This document shows positions 43,996-54,654 of a DNA stretch of 64,000 nucleotides, piece by piece. Both the position numbers and the translations under genes were made by a program. Each line of letters begins with the position of its first letter. Position 1 is the stretch's first letter. Origin of the DNA: Flammulina velutipes (lineage: Eukaryota; Basidiomycota; Agaricomycetes; Agaricales; Physalacriaceae); the NCBI GenBank assembly GCA_011800155.1, contig JAALGH010000011.1, forward strand, positions 1,984,001 to 2,048,000, given 5' to 3'. The notes below the pieces were generated by a model. The model had not been told where the DNA came from. It saw nothing but the letters and a program-made list of their open reading frames with translations, and did not search any database.

Positions 43996-44149
43996 TATGA
44001 AGAGAAATAGGTAGTGGTGGTGGTAGTGGTGGTATGAAGGAGAGCAACGACGAACGACGACGTGGGCGATACACGTCGAGACCAACACGTGGCAGACCGA
44101 AAGGTAATGTGGCTGTGCCATCAATTCTAAATGTGGCGTATACAACTTT

Positions 44150-47100
44150 CTAGCTAACTTCTCTCCCCTCCGCGTTCCATCCAGGGTTTTCCGTCTTAAT
44201 ATTATCAAGCCCTCCTTGCCACACATTATCTATCTCCAATTGAAAGTCTGGTTTGATACCCTCGCCGCCCTCCATGGCCCACAGGGCTACCACAATAGTG
44301 CTATAGAAGATATGAGGATATCGCCTTTTCAGGTTTGGAGAGTCACGTACTTTGTGCCATGATAGTCAAGGATTCCTTCATGTACGGGGAACTTCCACTG
44401 CGGACCCAAATTCGCCACTCGCTTCCCCATCATCCAACCGTTAACCCAAAAGTAAGCTCGGTAATTCTGCCCTTCTCCTTCCTTAAAATTGAAGGACAAC
44501 GGAACGTCATATCCTTTGGGCATGTCCAAGTCGAACGTGGTAACGAAGAATCCAACGCCGGCGCTGTCTCCAGGAAGACCTTCCCCAATGTCCCGCACAG
44601 TCCATCCGGATGTGTCAAACCCAGGGAGATGCCATCCAGCGCGCTCTCCAAACAAGCCACCTTCGTTGACCACTCCACGGTGTCTGTCCAGGAAACCGTT
44701 GTAGCCGCCCACTTTGCCCTGGACCTTCCAATCGCCAAATTCACCCGTGTCAAGCTTGAAACCACGCACTCCACGAGGATTCTTTGACACGTCCCCGTTA
44801 ACGTTGACGAGGTCGCCCGTCTCGTTGAGTCCCATGTTATCCTGTACGATGGTGATGACATTGTCGCCTGTCCTGAGCGCTCCATCCGGAAAGAGGAACG
44901 TGTCGTCAGTCTCTTCGATCTTGTTCTGACTGTTGCTAGAGCTGAGAGGAGGACAGGATTTAGAAAAAGGACCACGAATACAGAAACGGAGTTACTCACT
45001 TTCCGTAGGACGTATTCAGAAAGACGTCGTTCAACCATACACTTGCTGCGAAGGCTGTAAAACGATCAGAGATAAGTAAATGTACATCCTCGGAAAAACT
45101 CACCTTGACCTCCATTAATCGACAAATTGACGCTCTTCTGCTCTCCAATCGATTCGAAATGGCCTCGCCAAAGAACGATGTTCTCGCAGCTTAACCAATA
45201 CAACCGTCAAAAGTGAGCTAGAAAAACCAGAGATCCACTCACAAACCATAATCACACCCATACAAAATCCTTCCATCCCCATAAAACGGTTTTTGCGGGA
45301 TATTCGTCGTGGTGCGATTCGCGATCGTCCACTCGCGATCATCGTACTCTACAGACAGCTCTGGGATGCTATCCCTGTATCTCCATCCCTCCAATTTGGG
45401 AAGAGCGATCTTTGGGTCGACGAACGATACACTGGCCGTCCATCCACCAAACTCCGAGACGCCCGCATGCAAATCGAGAGGAGACCCGTTCCAAATGATG
45501 CTCGTTACAGCGGAAGGCGCCACGACGTATAGTAGGGTATCCTTGCTGGTGTCTCCCGTCAACATGAGGGTATCACCGGAGATCGCACCAGTGCGAACAA
45601 GGTAAGGACCCCCGACAAGGACGCTCTGGTTGGTGCCAAGTTGCCAGAAGTTTCGGAATGGGTTGCTAGGATCACCGGCAATGGTAGGGGAGTAAAACGA
45701 TGTTGCCGTCGCCGTGTCCGCAAAAAGGACCAGCTGCGAGGATGAATCATGTACAGTTAACAATCCTGTTGATCCTTCGGCGATTGACACGATGGTATGG
45801 CCATCCAAGAAGTTGGTGTAGTTGACAAAGGAGGAGCCCAGGAAAGTTGACTGCCCTTCACCCGCAAGCTTCAATGCGAATTCGTGCTCTTGCACGGAGT
45901 CCCCGTAGAGAAGAATGACATCCCGTCCATCGATGCGTCCAGCGTAATACAGTTCGGCAGTCGAGTATAACAGTTTGGAAGTGGTGCCAAATGGATAATC
46001 GGCCAGAATGACTTTTGACTGCCGTCCTCCCATTGTGAGCGTCGAGGCTACGATCGGGACTTCGAACGCGCCCAGCGCGGTTGATACGTTCATCTTGAAG
46101 TCATTGATATCCCTAAAACATTATGAGATATGAGTTCCAGATATTGATAGGTGGCATACGTTGTAGTCGAGTCGTTCTGTCTGGTAATGTAGAACCGAGC
46201 GTTTGTATCAGGATTTTTCAGCAGCGTGACAAATAATTTGGGATTTGAAAGAATATCGCCGATGTAGGGTGAATGTGTGGCATTGCTATCGCCCATCCAT
46301 TCAGTCTTGTAAAAGTCGGGAGAAGATCGGATAAAGTAGCCTTCGCGCTTCATTTCTTCGTATTTCGGCGAGAGCGTACGGTTCTCCGAAATCTGGAAAC
46401 TTGGCTCAGTCTTTCCCATGAGCTATCGAGATGATGCGGCTTACAGCGGCACCCCAGTCATACGAAGTATAGATCTGTTTATGATATCAGCATAACAAGA
46501 AGAACCCCAGGGTGGGAAATTGTACTCCGCTGTAAGTCTGTATCAGTTTATATTCAACACAAGAAGACTAGAGACATACTGGAAAGGAATTGCGCCCCAC
46601 GAAGTGCCTCCATATACCATGTAGTAACTGAGCAGCTTCGAATTCATCGCCCACAGGTTCTTGTACACTACGTTCATCCAATCCGGGCCAGTCAAAATTT
46701 GGCATCCCTCGAAATCTGTGGGATAATTAGGATGCGACGGCTGACATTGTATGGAGGTGTAGTCACCAGCCGAGCCAGGACCCCAAGCATTGGGAGATCC
46801 TGCTTGAAACTCTATGTACAAGTGAGCAATTGCATTCTTACAACAACGAGAAAGAGCGGACCAGGGAAGAAGAAAGGTTGCGATGGGTTCACTTCGAGAT
46901 GAAATTCGCGATAAACCTGCTTGACCTCCTTCCATGCATAAGGATTCCCGCAGTCATAACGTTGAGGATAGTCATCAACACTGCAAACGTGGGTAAGACA
47001 ATTGACGAGATGCCGTTGACAATCTAGACTCACCCGTAAAGATCGACGGCACCCTGTGAAAGAGAACCAGAAGTTGTCAGTACAAGCCTATTGCAAAGGG

Positions 47101-48128
47101 ATAACGGAGGGCGTACAGTTCCATTGATGAAGTTCCCAACCATCCCGGCGTTGTTATATGTCCATGGCACGACGATGTCAGAGTCACGGTAGATATCCTC
47201 GATGTCGTCGTAATACTCGCCGCCTACCCCACCTTCGAATGTCTGATTGTATTCGTTATCTGCGAGCGATGCCGTTAGCTTCTAACCGCACTGTTATTGG
47301 GCTCGTTAGCAGGCTTACCAATTTGAACGGCTATGAATACGGGTTAGTTAGCATTACAAGGCATGCATGGACAACGGATGCTCACCGATGACTGGTCCGC
47401 CATGTGTGATTTGGTACGGGACAGTCTCATCGATAACTCCGCGGATATACTGCTGGTACGACTCTCGCCAGTCAGTCGCGTTGGTTCTTAGCTTCCCTGC
47501 GACTTCCGTAGTCACCTAATGTGCTATCCCACCTGCACTCGTCTCGGCGTTGATGTACTAGATGCGGGTCAGAATCTTGTGTTGGGGAAGGTGATGATAC
47601 GGTACTTACAGGACCTAGGTGAAGATGTAAGTTTGGTGCTGACACTAGAAGATAGGCAACGTACCAGGTCGAATGATAACCCAGATACCCGCTTCAAGAC
47701 AAGCTTCGTATAGAGGTTTCAACGCGCGGTACCCGTCGAAGTCGATGACACCTGGTGCAGGATTGATTGCATACCAATGTGTGTAAATGCTGATTGTGTT
47801 GAACCCGGACGCTTTGATTTTCTGGAGGATGTCTGGCCATAATGAAGGAACGGGAAGGCGATATGTATGAAACTCTCCAGCGCTATGAGGAGTGATGTAA
47901 GTGATGCGTTCCGAGAACAGGCCGTTAGACTCACTGTATGAAAACACGCTGGCCATAAAGGCTTAAGCTGTAGTTGTCGAAAGAGACCGCTCCATTACCA
48001 AAGGTCTCGTCACGAGTCAACAGATTGTTTTTGGTGAGGTCCATATATGGGCCGCGCCCGAAAGCGAATATCGAGGATGCAAGCCATAGAAAGCAGGAAA
48101 CATGGAGCCAAGGACGATTAAGCGTCAT
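44150..48128 (-). pseudogene. GH35 beta-galactosidase gene with one in-frame stop codon
   Basis: Large secreted glycoside hydrolase of about 1000 residues in more than a dozen exons. The signal peptide is LHVSCFLWLASSIFAFG. GH35 marks are GEFHTYRLPVPSLWPDIL, IRPGPYINAETSAGG, the acid/base Glu in AVQIDNEYNQ and the nucleophile Glu in PEFQAGSPNAWG, then MVYGGTSWGA. The C-terminal jelly-roll domains run to EGREVS-stop at 44150. The GP of RPGPYIN needs a 5-nt microexon (47610-47614) and AVQI a 12-nt exon. The codon after GGIAH is TAG (47516-47518) where the family has Trp (TGG); no plausible intron removes it. All other exons look intact. This is therefore a very recent nonsense mutation, a read-through case or a sequence error. 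Whether galactan or lactose was the substrate cannot be said. Confidence 0.88.
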
Positions 48129-48603
48129 CGGTCGTAAAGCGTTTCGCGAATACATAGACCCCCTTTTAAAGCCTTCCACAGATCTCACGCTACCGCGTTC
48201 TTGTTATCCATCCGGGCCGCAACGTCAAGTGCAGCGGAAAAGAGCTTCCGAAACGAGGAAAAACTGTTTGTCGAGTCATCCCGTGGTTGAACGCGCCTGA
48301 TAGAAGCAACTTGAACATTGGAGTCGGACCGAGAGCAGGAGAGTATACGATGGCCTTATACGGCTCTTGCGTATTCGCTTTGATATCCAGAAGAATAAAG
48401 ACGGCAGTTAATTGGACTGCAAGTGGACGTTGAAGTTCAAGGGCAACATGTAATGATTATGTAATGTAACGTGATGATATAAAATAGCGCCACACTTTAC
48501 ACCAGATTTCATTTCAATTTGTAGCCTTGAAAATTTCGGGAGCCCTAAGAATAAATACTAAGTCCGCGACACGAGCTAAAGGCAAATACCTACATCACAG
48601 CGG
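48129..48603. other. Intergenic, GH35 promoter region
   Basis: This separates the GH35 start (-) from the stop of the next minus-strand gene. An in-frame upstream Met at 48188 is possible, but the signal peptide favours 48128. Nothing else is recognised. Confidence 0.45.
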
Positions 48604-49365
48604 CTACGAACAAGTATAAATTCCGTTCGTAACTCTCTGAGGAAGAATGAATTCTGTACTTGGGTGCATCCCGGTCAAAGTGACGGTGTGCAGCTTGGGA
48701 GCAAACTGAAACGCTTTGATCCTCTTCTCTATGTCGCCCGCATCTCTTTTCTGACCATGCATCGAGATAGAAAGGCTGCGCAGCTCTGCCACATTGCTTC
48801 TCAACCCCCTCAGACACCTCGCGAGACAGACTTCGACGGGGATATACATGCGCAGAGCCTTCCACCTCCCGGAGCACGGTCTGAGCAGACTGAAGATCTG
48901 CTTGACGGCTCTTTCTTTGTCGAAACCTCTCTCCGTAATGGCGGGACATAGCACATAGATGGATAACAAGACGTTTCCAGAGTAGGAAAGTGCGCGTCTG
49001 AGAGTGTCTGCCATCTTGAAAGTAAGGGAGCGGGGTGGCTTGCAACATATGTCTGACCAAATGCGTGGTGAAGACGAACATATGTCGAACCAGAAGCGTG
49101 ATACAGAACGAAATGCCCATGGTCCTGTATTCGTAGAAAACACAGAGTAGCATGTAGATGCGAGAAACATGATTTCTTCCATGACCTCGTAGGGGAGATG
49201 TTCGATGTAGCAAGGTGGCGGCGTCGGTGGAAGAGGCCTGTCAAGGTCTGGAGGCTTCCGGCGTGATACGAAAGCGCGCAAGATGAGGCGGACACGTCGA
49301 AGGAGAGGGATACGAACGTTGCCGCGAAAAAGTGAATCCCTGTATCCCTCGGGTCGAATGGGCAT
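48604..49365 (-). CDS. F-box protein, short form
   Basis: Single open frame of 253 residues from ATG 49365 (MPIRPEGYRDSLF). After a basic, Pro-rich N-terminus comes an F-box-like segment, IEHLPYEVMEEIMFLAST, and then PWAFRSVSRFWFDICSSSPRIWSDI, the usual F-box continuation in mushrooms. Leu-rich pieces follow (AELRSLSISMHG, PKLHTVTLTG), and the frame stops after ITNGIYTCS-like residues. Most relatives are 400-550 residues, so this looks C-terminally truncated or needs further exons that I did not find. A role in SCF ubiquitin ligases is inferred from the domain only. Confidence 0.68.
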   Translation of the reverse strand: MPIRPEGYRDSLFRGNVRIPLLRRVRLILRAFVSRRKPPDLDRPLPPTPPPCYIEHLPYEVMEEIMFLASTCYSVFSTNTGPWAFRSVSRFWFDICSSSPRIWSDICCKPPRSLTFKMADTLRRALSYSGNVLLSIYVLCPAITERGFDKERAVKQIFSLLRPCSGRWKALRMYIPVEVCLARCLRGLRSNVAELRSLSISMHGQKRDAGDIEKRIKAFQFAPKLHTVTLTGMHPSTEFILPQRVTNGIYTCS

Positions 49366-50078
49366 AGATCGGTTGGGGCTCTAGCCGAACGTGAAGCTGC
49401 GTAAAGTGTAAGTGTAACTGGTATCCCACGCCCAACTTTGTCCGCGTTCCGGGCCGAATACCGGTCGATCAGGCGCGTCCGCCACAGTGCGCTGAATTTC
49501 CTAATCGCAACGTTGCCATCACATAAAATCAGGATAGATAGTAAAAATACTGTTTGAATCCTCTCCTTGATTGTTATTGAGCTATGTACTCTATGGACCA
49601 TTAGGATAGGTAACGAAGTGTGTGACCAGACATGGAGACTCGACATATGAGCATCATTCACTGACGTTCAAAGTCTCTCCATACAAAGCCACCATCCCGA
49701 AAGGCTATGCACACGAGGTAGATGATTTTGCCCCGTGTTGAGGCTTCTCGAGCCAATTAGTGATTATCTTTTACAGCAAATGTTTCTTCGCTGTTTCTTC
49801 AAGCCTGCATGCAAGAAACATCGTGGTATATACTGTTCATTCTCTCATAGCTTGAGATCTGGCCTCGTCTGGTGAAGTTCTCTGCAGAAATTTACTCCAA
49901 GCTCATAACACGCGCTACTAGTAAGATTTTAGCTCCAATACGCCACTGCAACTCGTACATAATCTTCGTGATTCTGAGCCTGTTCGGTCATTTGCCGATG
50001 TAATGATATAAGTAATCTCTACGTGATTATCTCTATCGTGACGGATCCCCCACACTCCCCTCCACTCGATCTCAAGTT
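49366..50078. other. Intergenic, divergent promoters
   Basis: Lies between a minus-strand F-box gene and a plus-strand small membrane protein. A long minus-strand open frame overlaps the F-box gene in another frame and is a shadow. No other feature seen. Confidence 0.5.
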
Positions 50079-50650
50079 ATGGGGAAATATCTTGAGCTCA
50101 TCCTCCTGTGTCTCAATATCTGTGGATATGCAATCCCAGATGCCTCTCTTGTATTCCAAGGGGCTTCAGTTACGATCTACGTAGCAACCCTTGCTATTCC
50201 CTGGCTTGTAAAGCATTACAGCCCCATGACAAACGCCGGCGTCGACGTCATCGTTTCGGTTCTTGAAGAATGCGACACCGCTCTGGCTGAAGAAGGAGAG
50301 CAGATTTTTTTGAAGCCGCAGGAACGAGAAGATTCTTGGGAAGAGTTAAGAATGTGAGCCATAGTCTACAGCTCCAAGGAACGTATGGCTCATCTGTTCA
50401 TAATGATAGGTTGCAAGACCTTGTTCTCGAAAATGAGACTATTCAAGTCGACCGGGAGTCTGCTTATTGGCGGAAAATCTGGAATTTCCGCATTCGCAGG
50501 CCGCTGCGAAATCGGGAGTACCTCGCTCGAGCCCAGGCTTTGAAGCATAACTTGGTGAGTTATGACCATTTTTCAACCTGATTTATCTTACTCACGCGCC
50601 GGTACAAACAGCTGCTTCGCATGAAAGTCCGTCGCACTGGAACCTTGTGA
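50079..50650 (+). CDS. Small hypothetical protein with N-terminal membrane segment
   Basis: Three exons: ATG 50079 (MGKYLELILLCLNICGY) to about 50353, then one exon beginning LQDLVLENETIQVDRESAYW, then a short last exon LLRMKVRRTGTL-stop at 50650. The total is about 165 residues. The first 60 residues hold one or two hydrophobic stretches (LILLCLNICGYAIPDASLVF, ASVTIYVATLAIPWLV). The rest is hydrophilic and Arg-rich near the end (WNFRIRRPLRNREYLAR). I do not recognise it. Confidence 0.68.
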
Positions 50651-51568
50651 TGATGGTGGTCGTGTCATATCCCATATTCCCATTTCCAATCTCTTCCTCC
50701 TCTCTGTCTCATTTCATGCGGGATCTTTCTCGGTCGAGTATATAAGGCATTAGAGAGCAAGTCTTTTACATGAGCCCTAGATCGTCTTCCGCGTTTCCTG
50801 TCTGCCTGTCTACTTTCCGGTAGCTTTCCATTCTAAAATTGCTATGTGTTTTCGCTGATTATATCCTTTAGCAACTCTGCATTCTCTTAATTATCCGTAT
50901 TATCGACCACATTTTCGACTATAGACGTGGATTGTGGACGGCGTCCCGCTGCCGGCGTCAAGGTGATGAGCATTTGCTCTCGCATCACCTTTACTACGAT
51001 GCGGGGCGGCGGCCACACGATGTACACTTTTATTACCCCCTCCAGTTTTACTCTGAATGAAATTTGTATTCTGGGCAGTTCGATCACGCGTCCATTTATG
51101 GGCATGTTCGAATTTGAATTTGATGCAGGGCCGCCCTTTGTTCGTTGGGAAACAATGGGAGTGCACCGTTGCTTTGCAGTATATAAGCCATGATCGGGTG
51201 GCCAATGTGTTTAGGTTATCATTGCCCATTACACGACTCCCGATCTCTAAAGCAAACATGCCTACTGTTATTGTCTCCGTCAACGATCGCGTTGACATCA
51301 CATCGATCGAGTTCAGATTCAGGACTAACACGGACGAGAATTATTGGATCGACATTCTGACTCCGACTATGTGCGTGTTCTACGTTCGGAGTTCAATGCT
51401 ATGCTTATGCTAGATCACAGTATTCCAGTTATTGTTTCGGCATCCCATCTCACTGCTTCCTCTACCAGCCATCAGCTTAGCGATGTCCAAGGCGGAAGCC
51501 TTTCATTCTTCGTGGTTGCACTGCATACAGTTCGCCCTGTTTTCTTCGTCAACAAGGATTTCTTCATC
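50651..51568. other. Spacer with TATA box and weak small ORF
   Basis: A TATATAA box at 50739-50745 suggests a promoter. A frame from ATG 50966 (MSICSRITFTTMRGG) continues through FMGMFEFEFDAGPPFVRWE and could use a 43-nt intron starting GTATAT near 51179, but the product would be only ~80 residues and unknown. I do not call it as a gene. Confidence 0.35.
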
Positions 51569-51979
51569 ATGCCCGAGAGCACGACCCCGGCGCAGAAGAT
51601 TACCGAATTCCTGGCGGTCGAAGAGTGGCTGGATCTCAAGTCCGGCAAATGTCTTGGGTGCAATGAGCACATTGTCCATCTGGAGGGGAAGCACGATGTC
51701 GCAGATATTACCCACTGGGATACATGGGAGCACCATAGAGAACAGTGCGATGAAATTGAGCGTAAGATTGCAATGGGGATTTTGAGGGAATTCGACGAAA
51801 TTCATGAAGAGAGGGACGAAAAAGGAGAGGCCTTTGGATACAGACAGTTGAAGAAATGTGCCGATCCATTGGAGGTGGGAAAAAAGAGAGGGCCTCGCGC
51901 GATCGCTCTCAAGAAGTTTGTGACGGCGGGGATCAAGAGAAAGTCTCTGACAGCGAAGAAATTCTTGGGAGGAAGTTAA
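51569..51979 (+). CDS. Small protein with C2HC-like zinc-binding pattern
   Basis: Frame of 136 residues from ATG 51569 (MPESTTPAQKITEFLAVEEW) to TAA at 51979. It contains CLGCNEHIVHLEG followed by DTWEHHREQC, i.e. CxxC..H..HxxxC, a likely single zinc site. It ends in a basic tail (KKRGPRAIALKKF..KRKSLTAKKFLGGS). The frame is open upstream to 51344, so an earlier exon is possible. The pattern occurs in many short, uncharacterised mushroom proteins. Nucleic-acid binding is a guess. Confidence 0.6.
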   Translation: MPESTTPAQKITEFLAVEEWLDLKSGKCLGCNEHIVHLEGKHDVADITHWDTWEHHREQCDEIERKIAMGILREFDEIHEERDEKGEAFGYRQLKKCADPLEVGKKRGPRAIALKKFVTAGIKRKSLTAKKFLGGS

Positions 51980-52134
51980 GTAGGGAAATCAGTATATGTA
52001 ATGGGAAACAGTAAATGAAATGTATATTACTGCGGAATCTATGCATATGTGTCTATTTTCATCGTCGTGAAGTGTTCAGCACGTCTCAAAAGGCACAATT
52101 CAATGCGACCGCAACGCGTCAAATTGTCACCTTA

Positions 52135-52402
52135 CACTGGGGGAAATACAGGATATTCTGACCACAAAATTTGGTAAAAGTATGTAAAGTATTTTGACGA
52201 TATTTTCAATGCCAAAAATGACCTCAAAGGACCAATAAAATCAAGAAGATATGTTGAATTTCGAATATTTAATTCATATTTTTACACTTTAAGCATATCT
52301 CTACTAGTTTTGAACCTCTTTCTGGCACTAAAACTATGGTAAAGAAATTTTACATACTTTCAGCACTTTTTGATGTCAAAATATTGTGCTCTTTTCCCAG
52401 TG
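52135..52402. mobile_element. MITE, 268 bp, CACTG ends, TTA target duplication
   Basis: It starts CACTGGGGGAAA and ends TTTTCCCAGTG. The ends are imperfect inverted repeats that align for about 60 bp, including TTYTGAC near position 25 and AAAGTATGTAAA near position 50 from each end. Both sides carry TTA (52132-52134, 52403-52405). It is AT-rich with no coding frame. The CACTG ends and 3-bp duplication fit a non-autonomous CACTA-type element, but its ends do not match those of the 18.2-kb element. Confidence 0.88.
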
Positions 52403-52405
52403 TTA

Positions 52406-54654
52406 AGCACGTGCGCGGCACTTTCCGTTTTCCGCCCTGCGCCATTCAAACTTCATCATAACGATGACCCACACTGGCCACAGTGACAACGGGTGGTTCA
52501 ACGCGACGTGCTCCCTATTCATTACTCATCGCTCTGTTTTTATATCTTCCTCCATGTGGTTGGAACCGCGAGACGACCTGTGACCGGACAGCTTGCTCTT
52601 AATTCCCTCTGACTCGATTACACAACTGGACGGTTCGTCTTAATCCTGGAGAGCTTGTGTTATATTATGCAGGAATGTCATCAGAGCGCACGAGGTCCTG
52701 CCTTTTCTCAATCTGAATCTTGAGCTCGGCGTTCCCAGCAATAGTATACTTTCGCAGCACGTTGGTGCATGATTTGCTTCGGTTATCCTATACCGAGGGT
52801 GCGTTCAATTCCCTTCAATGGTCTTACTCAGACGTTCACTCACTCTCTCCCGCTTAGTTATGTGCGCTTGGGGCTACCATGACATTGGTTGGATTTGTCG
52901 CTTTGCTGGAAGTTAACGCCGCGGCTGTGTTCTACCTGGACGTTCTGGAGAACGTACCGGAGCTTTTGAACTGGCGGATGGGGTGCTAATAATTTGAATG
53001 CTATAGAAGGCAACGCAAGATCCCCCTCATTCTGGTGGGCGTGGACTGAAAGCAAGTGTCCTGAGATGCGGCCTCGATCTTGATCTGCTTCAACTAAATC
53101 GAGGTCGTGGTCGGGCTTGCGATTGATGCGACCGCGAGGATGCTGGACATGGAACACTGTCTTGCATAATGTGCTAGAGGGAGAGGTCTTTCCGTTCTCC
53201 GCCGTCTATGTGAAGACACTCATTCGTTTGTTTGAAGATCTTGGTGATGTTGCCGTTCGTTCTCTCACCTAGTTGCAGATGGAGGAACGTCGGAGGTCAA
53301 CTCACCGTCCAGCTGCCGTGAACAGCAGCGTACTTGCCTTTTGGTGCGATACTTGGTGGCGTACCACCCGTACGACATGGTTCGGCAGCGCTGACACAAA
53401 TATAGTCAGGGTACAGACCGCTCTCAGAGATGGTATTCGCCTGACCGAACAAACCTCCAGATTCCATTCCTTTCCCCGTGCAAAGATTTCAATTTTGGCA
53501 TTCATAGGGATTCGAAATCGCGGGCAAACACAATCATTCGTCCACCACTAACGGGAGTCACGCATTTCTAGCATGGGTGGCTATACAAGCTTATTCTGGC
53601 GCTCAAGGCTCCTCGTTTTCAGCAGTTGGTGTCCGGGAGAGGCGCGCGCAGACCACCAACTCTGATAAGGTCAGTCTATTTTGGTTAACTTATTGATATC
53701 AGGTTCACTAGATATGCGGGATGGCGCGTGGAAAGGTGTGGGGGAGCCCGATGAATTGATTAATAGCCTGTCAGTCTTGACATAGATTCAGCGCTCATCA
53801 TTCATCATTCAGCGCTCAGTACAGTACTGAATACTTTGTATTGATAGATTGTGCCGGCATGTTTGCTTTGTCATCTTTCTTGCGGGCCGGGATCGTGTGG
53901 CCCCCTCTTCAGACCATTCACTGATTCAGGCTACTAACGTACATCTAGATAGGCCAGGGCACGATAAACGTTGTAATCGCTCAGGTACGAGTTCTCCTTC
54001 CTGTTTTACCGAGGTAAACGACATCCTAGAATTGAAGATATGGCTCGAGACATTCACCGGAGTGCTATCTATACTGAGTCGTAATGCGGGCACCATCACA
54101 CAGGTTTTCGACTACTGACTCGGTGAAATGAACGTAGATAGTCTGGCCATGTTGCGAACTCGGAGAAGGAGCTACTACTGGTAACGAGCATACATCTGAC
54201 GGGCTTTAAACGGTCCAATAGTTCGCCCAACCTTGTACACCGGCGGTAACGCTAAACTGAACATTCAAATTCTTGATGCATGTGATGTACGTCTTTGACT
54301 TGTTCGCCAATTCTATATTGTTCGCTGAGATGTTCTGATAAGTATTCCAACAGATCGTTGTCCCTCATTTGACTCGAATCCATTAGTACCTTCATTGAGC
54401 CTCGAGCTTGATAAGTCATTTCTCAGCGGTCACGGGCATCCAAGGCGCCGCAAAAGCGACACGTACTACTCGAAGTGGTAAGAACACTGAATTGGGCTGG
54501 ATCGTGAAGGGTCAATACACTGACGTTCATTCCAGGAATCCCAGGATGTACGAAATAGGAAGTCAAGCACTGGCAAGTGTGTCAAAGCGGAGTCAATCTC
54601 AGCGGATGGTATATAAAGGGTTCAATGCGGTAGAGATCGTTCGTTCAACTGACC
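52406..54654. other. Long non-coding stretch before the second P450
   Basis: No gene can be supported. Open frames at 52858-53157, 53273-53551 and 54408-54848 lack starts, joins or family resemblance. AATAC-ttt-GTATT at 53829-53841 is a chance-size palindrome. The 3' end is the P450 promoter. Confidence 0.45.
54610..54617 (+). promoter_or_regulatory. TATA box of the second P450 gene
   Basis: TATATAAA followed by GGG, 38 bp before the ATG at 54655. The spacing implies a very short 5' UTR. Confidence 0.65.

Noticed and set aside
44335..45038. Open frames on both strands across the GH35 C-terminal domain
   Set aside because: They are shadows of the GH35 exons, which match the family in one minus-strand frame.
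53829..53841. AATAC-ttt-GTATT palindrome outside the transposon (also GAAC-ttt-GTTC near 8205)
   Set aside because: The loop is 3 nt, not the 5-nt TTTGN class; the stems are short and single, as expected by chance.
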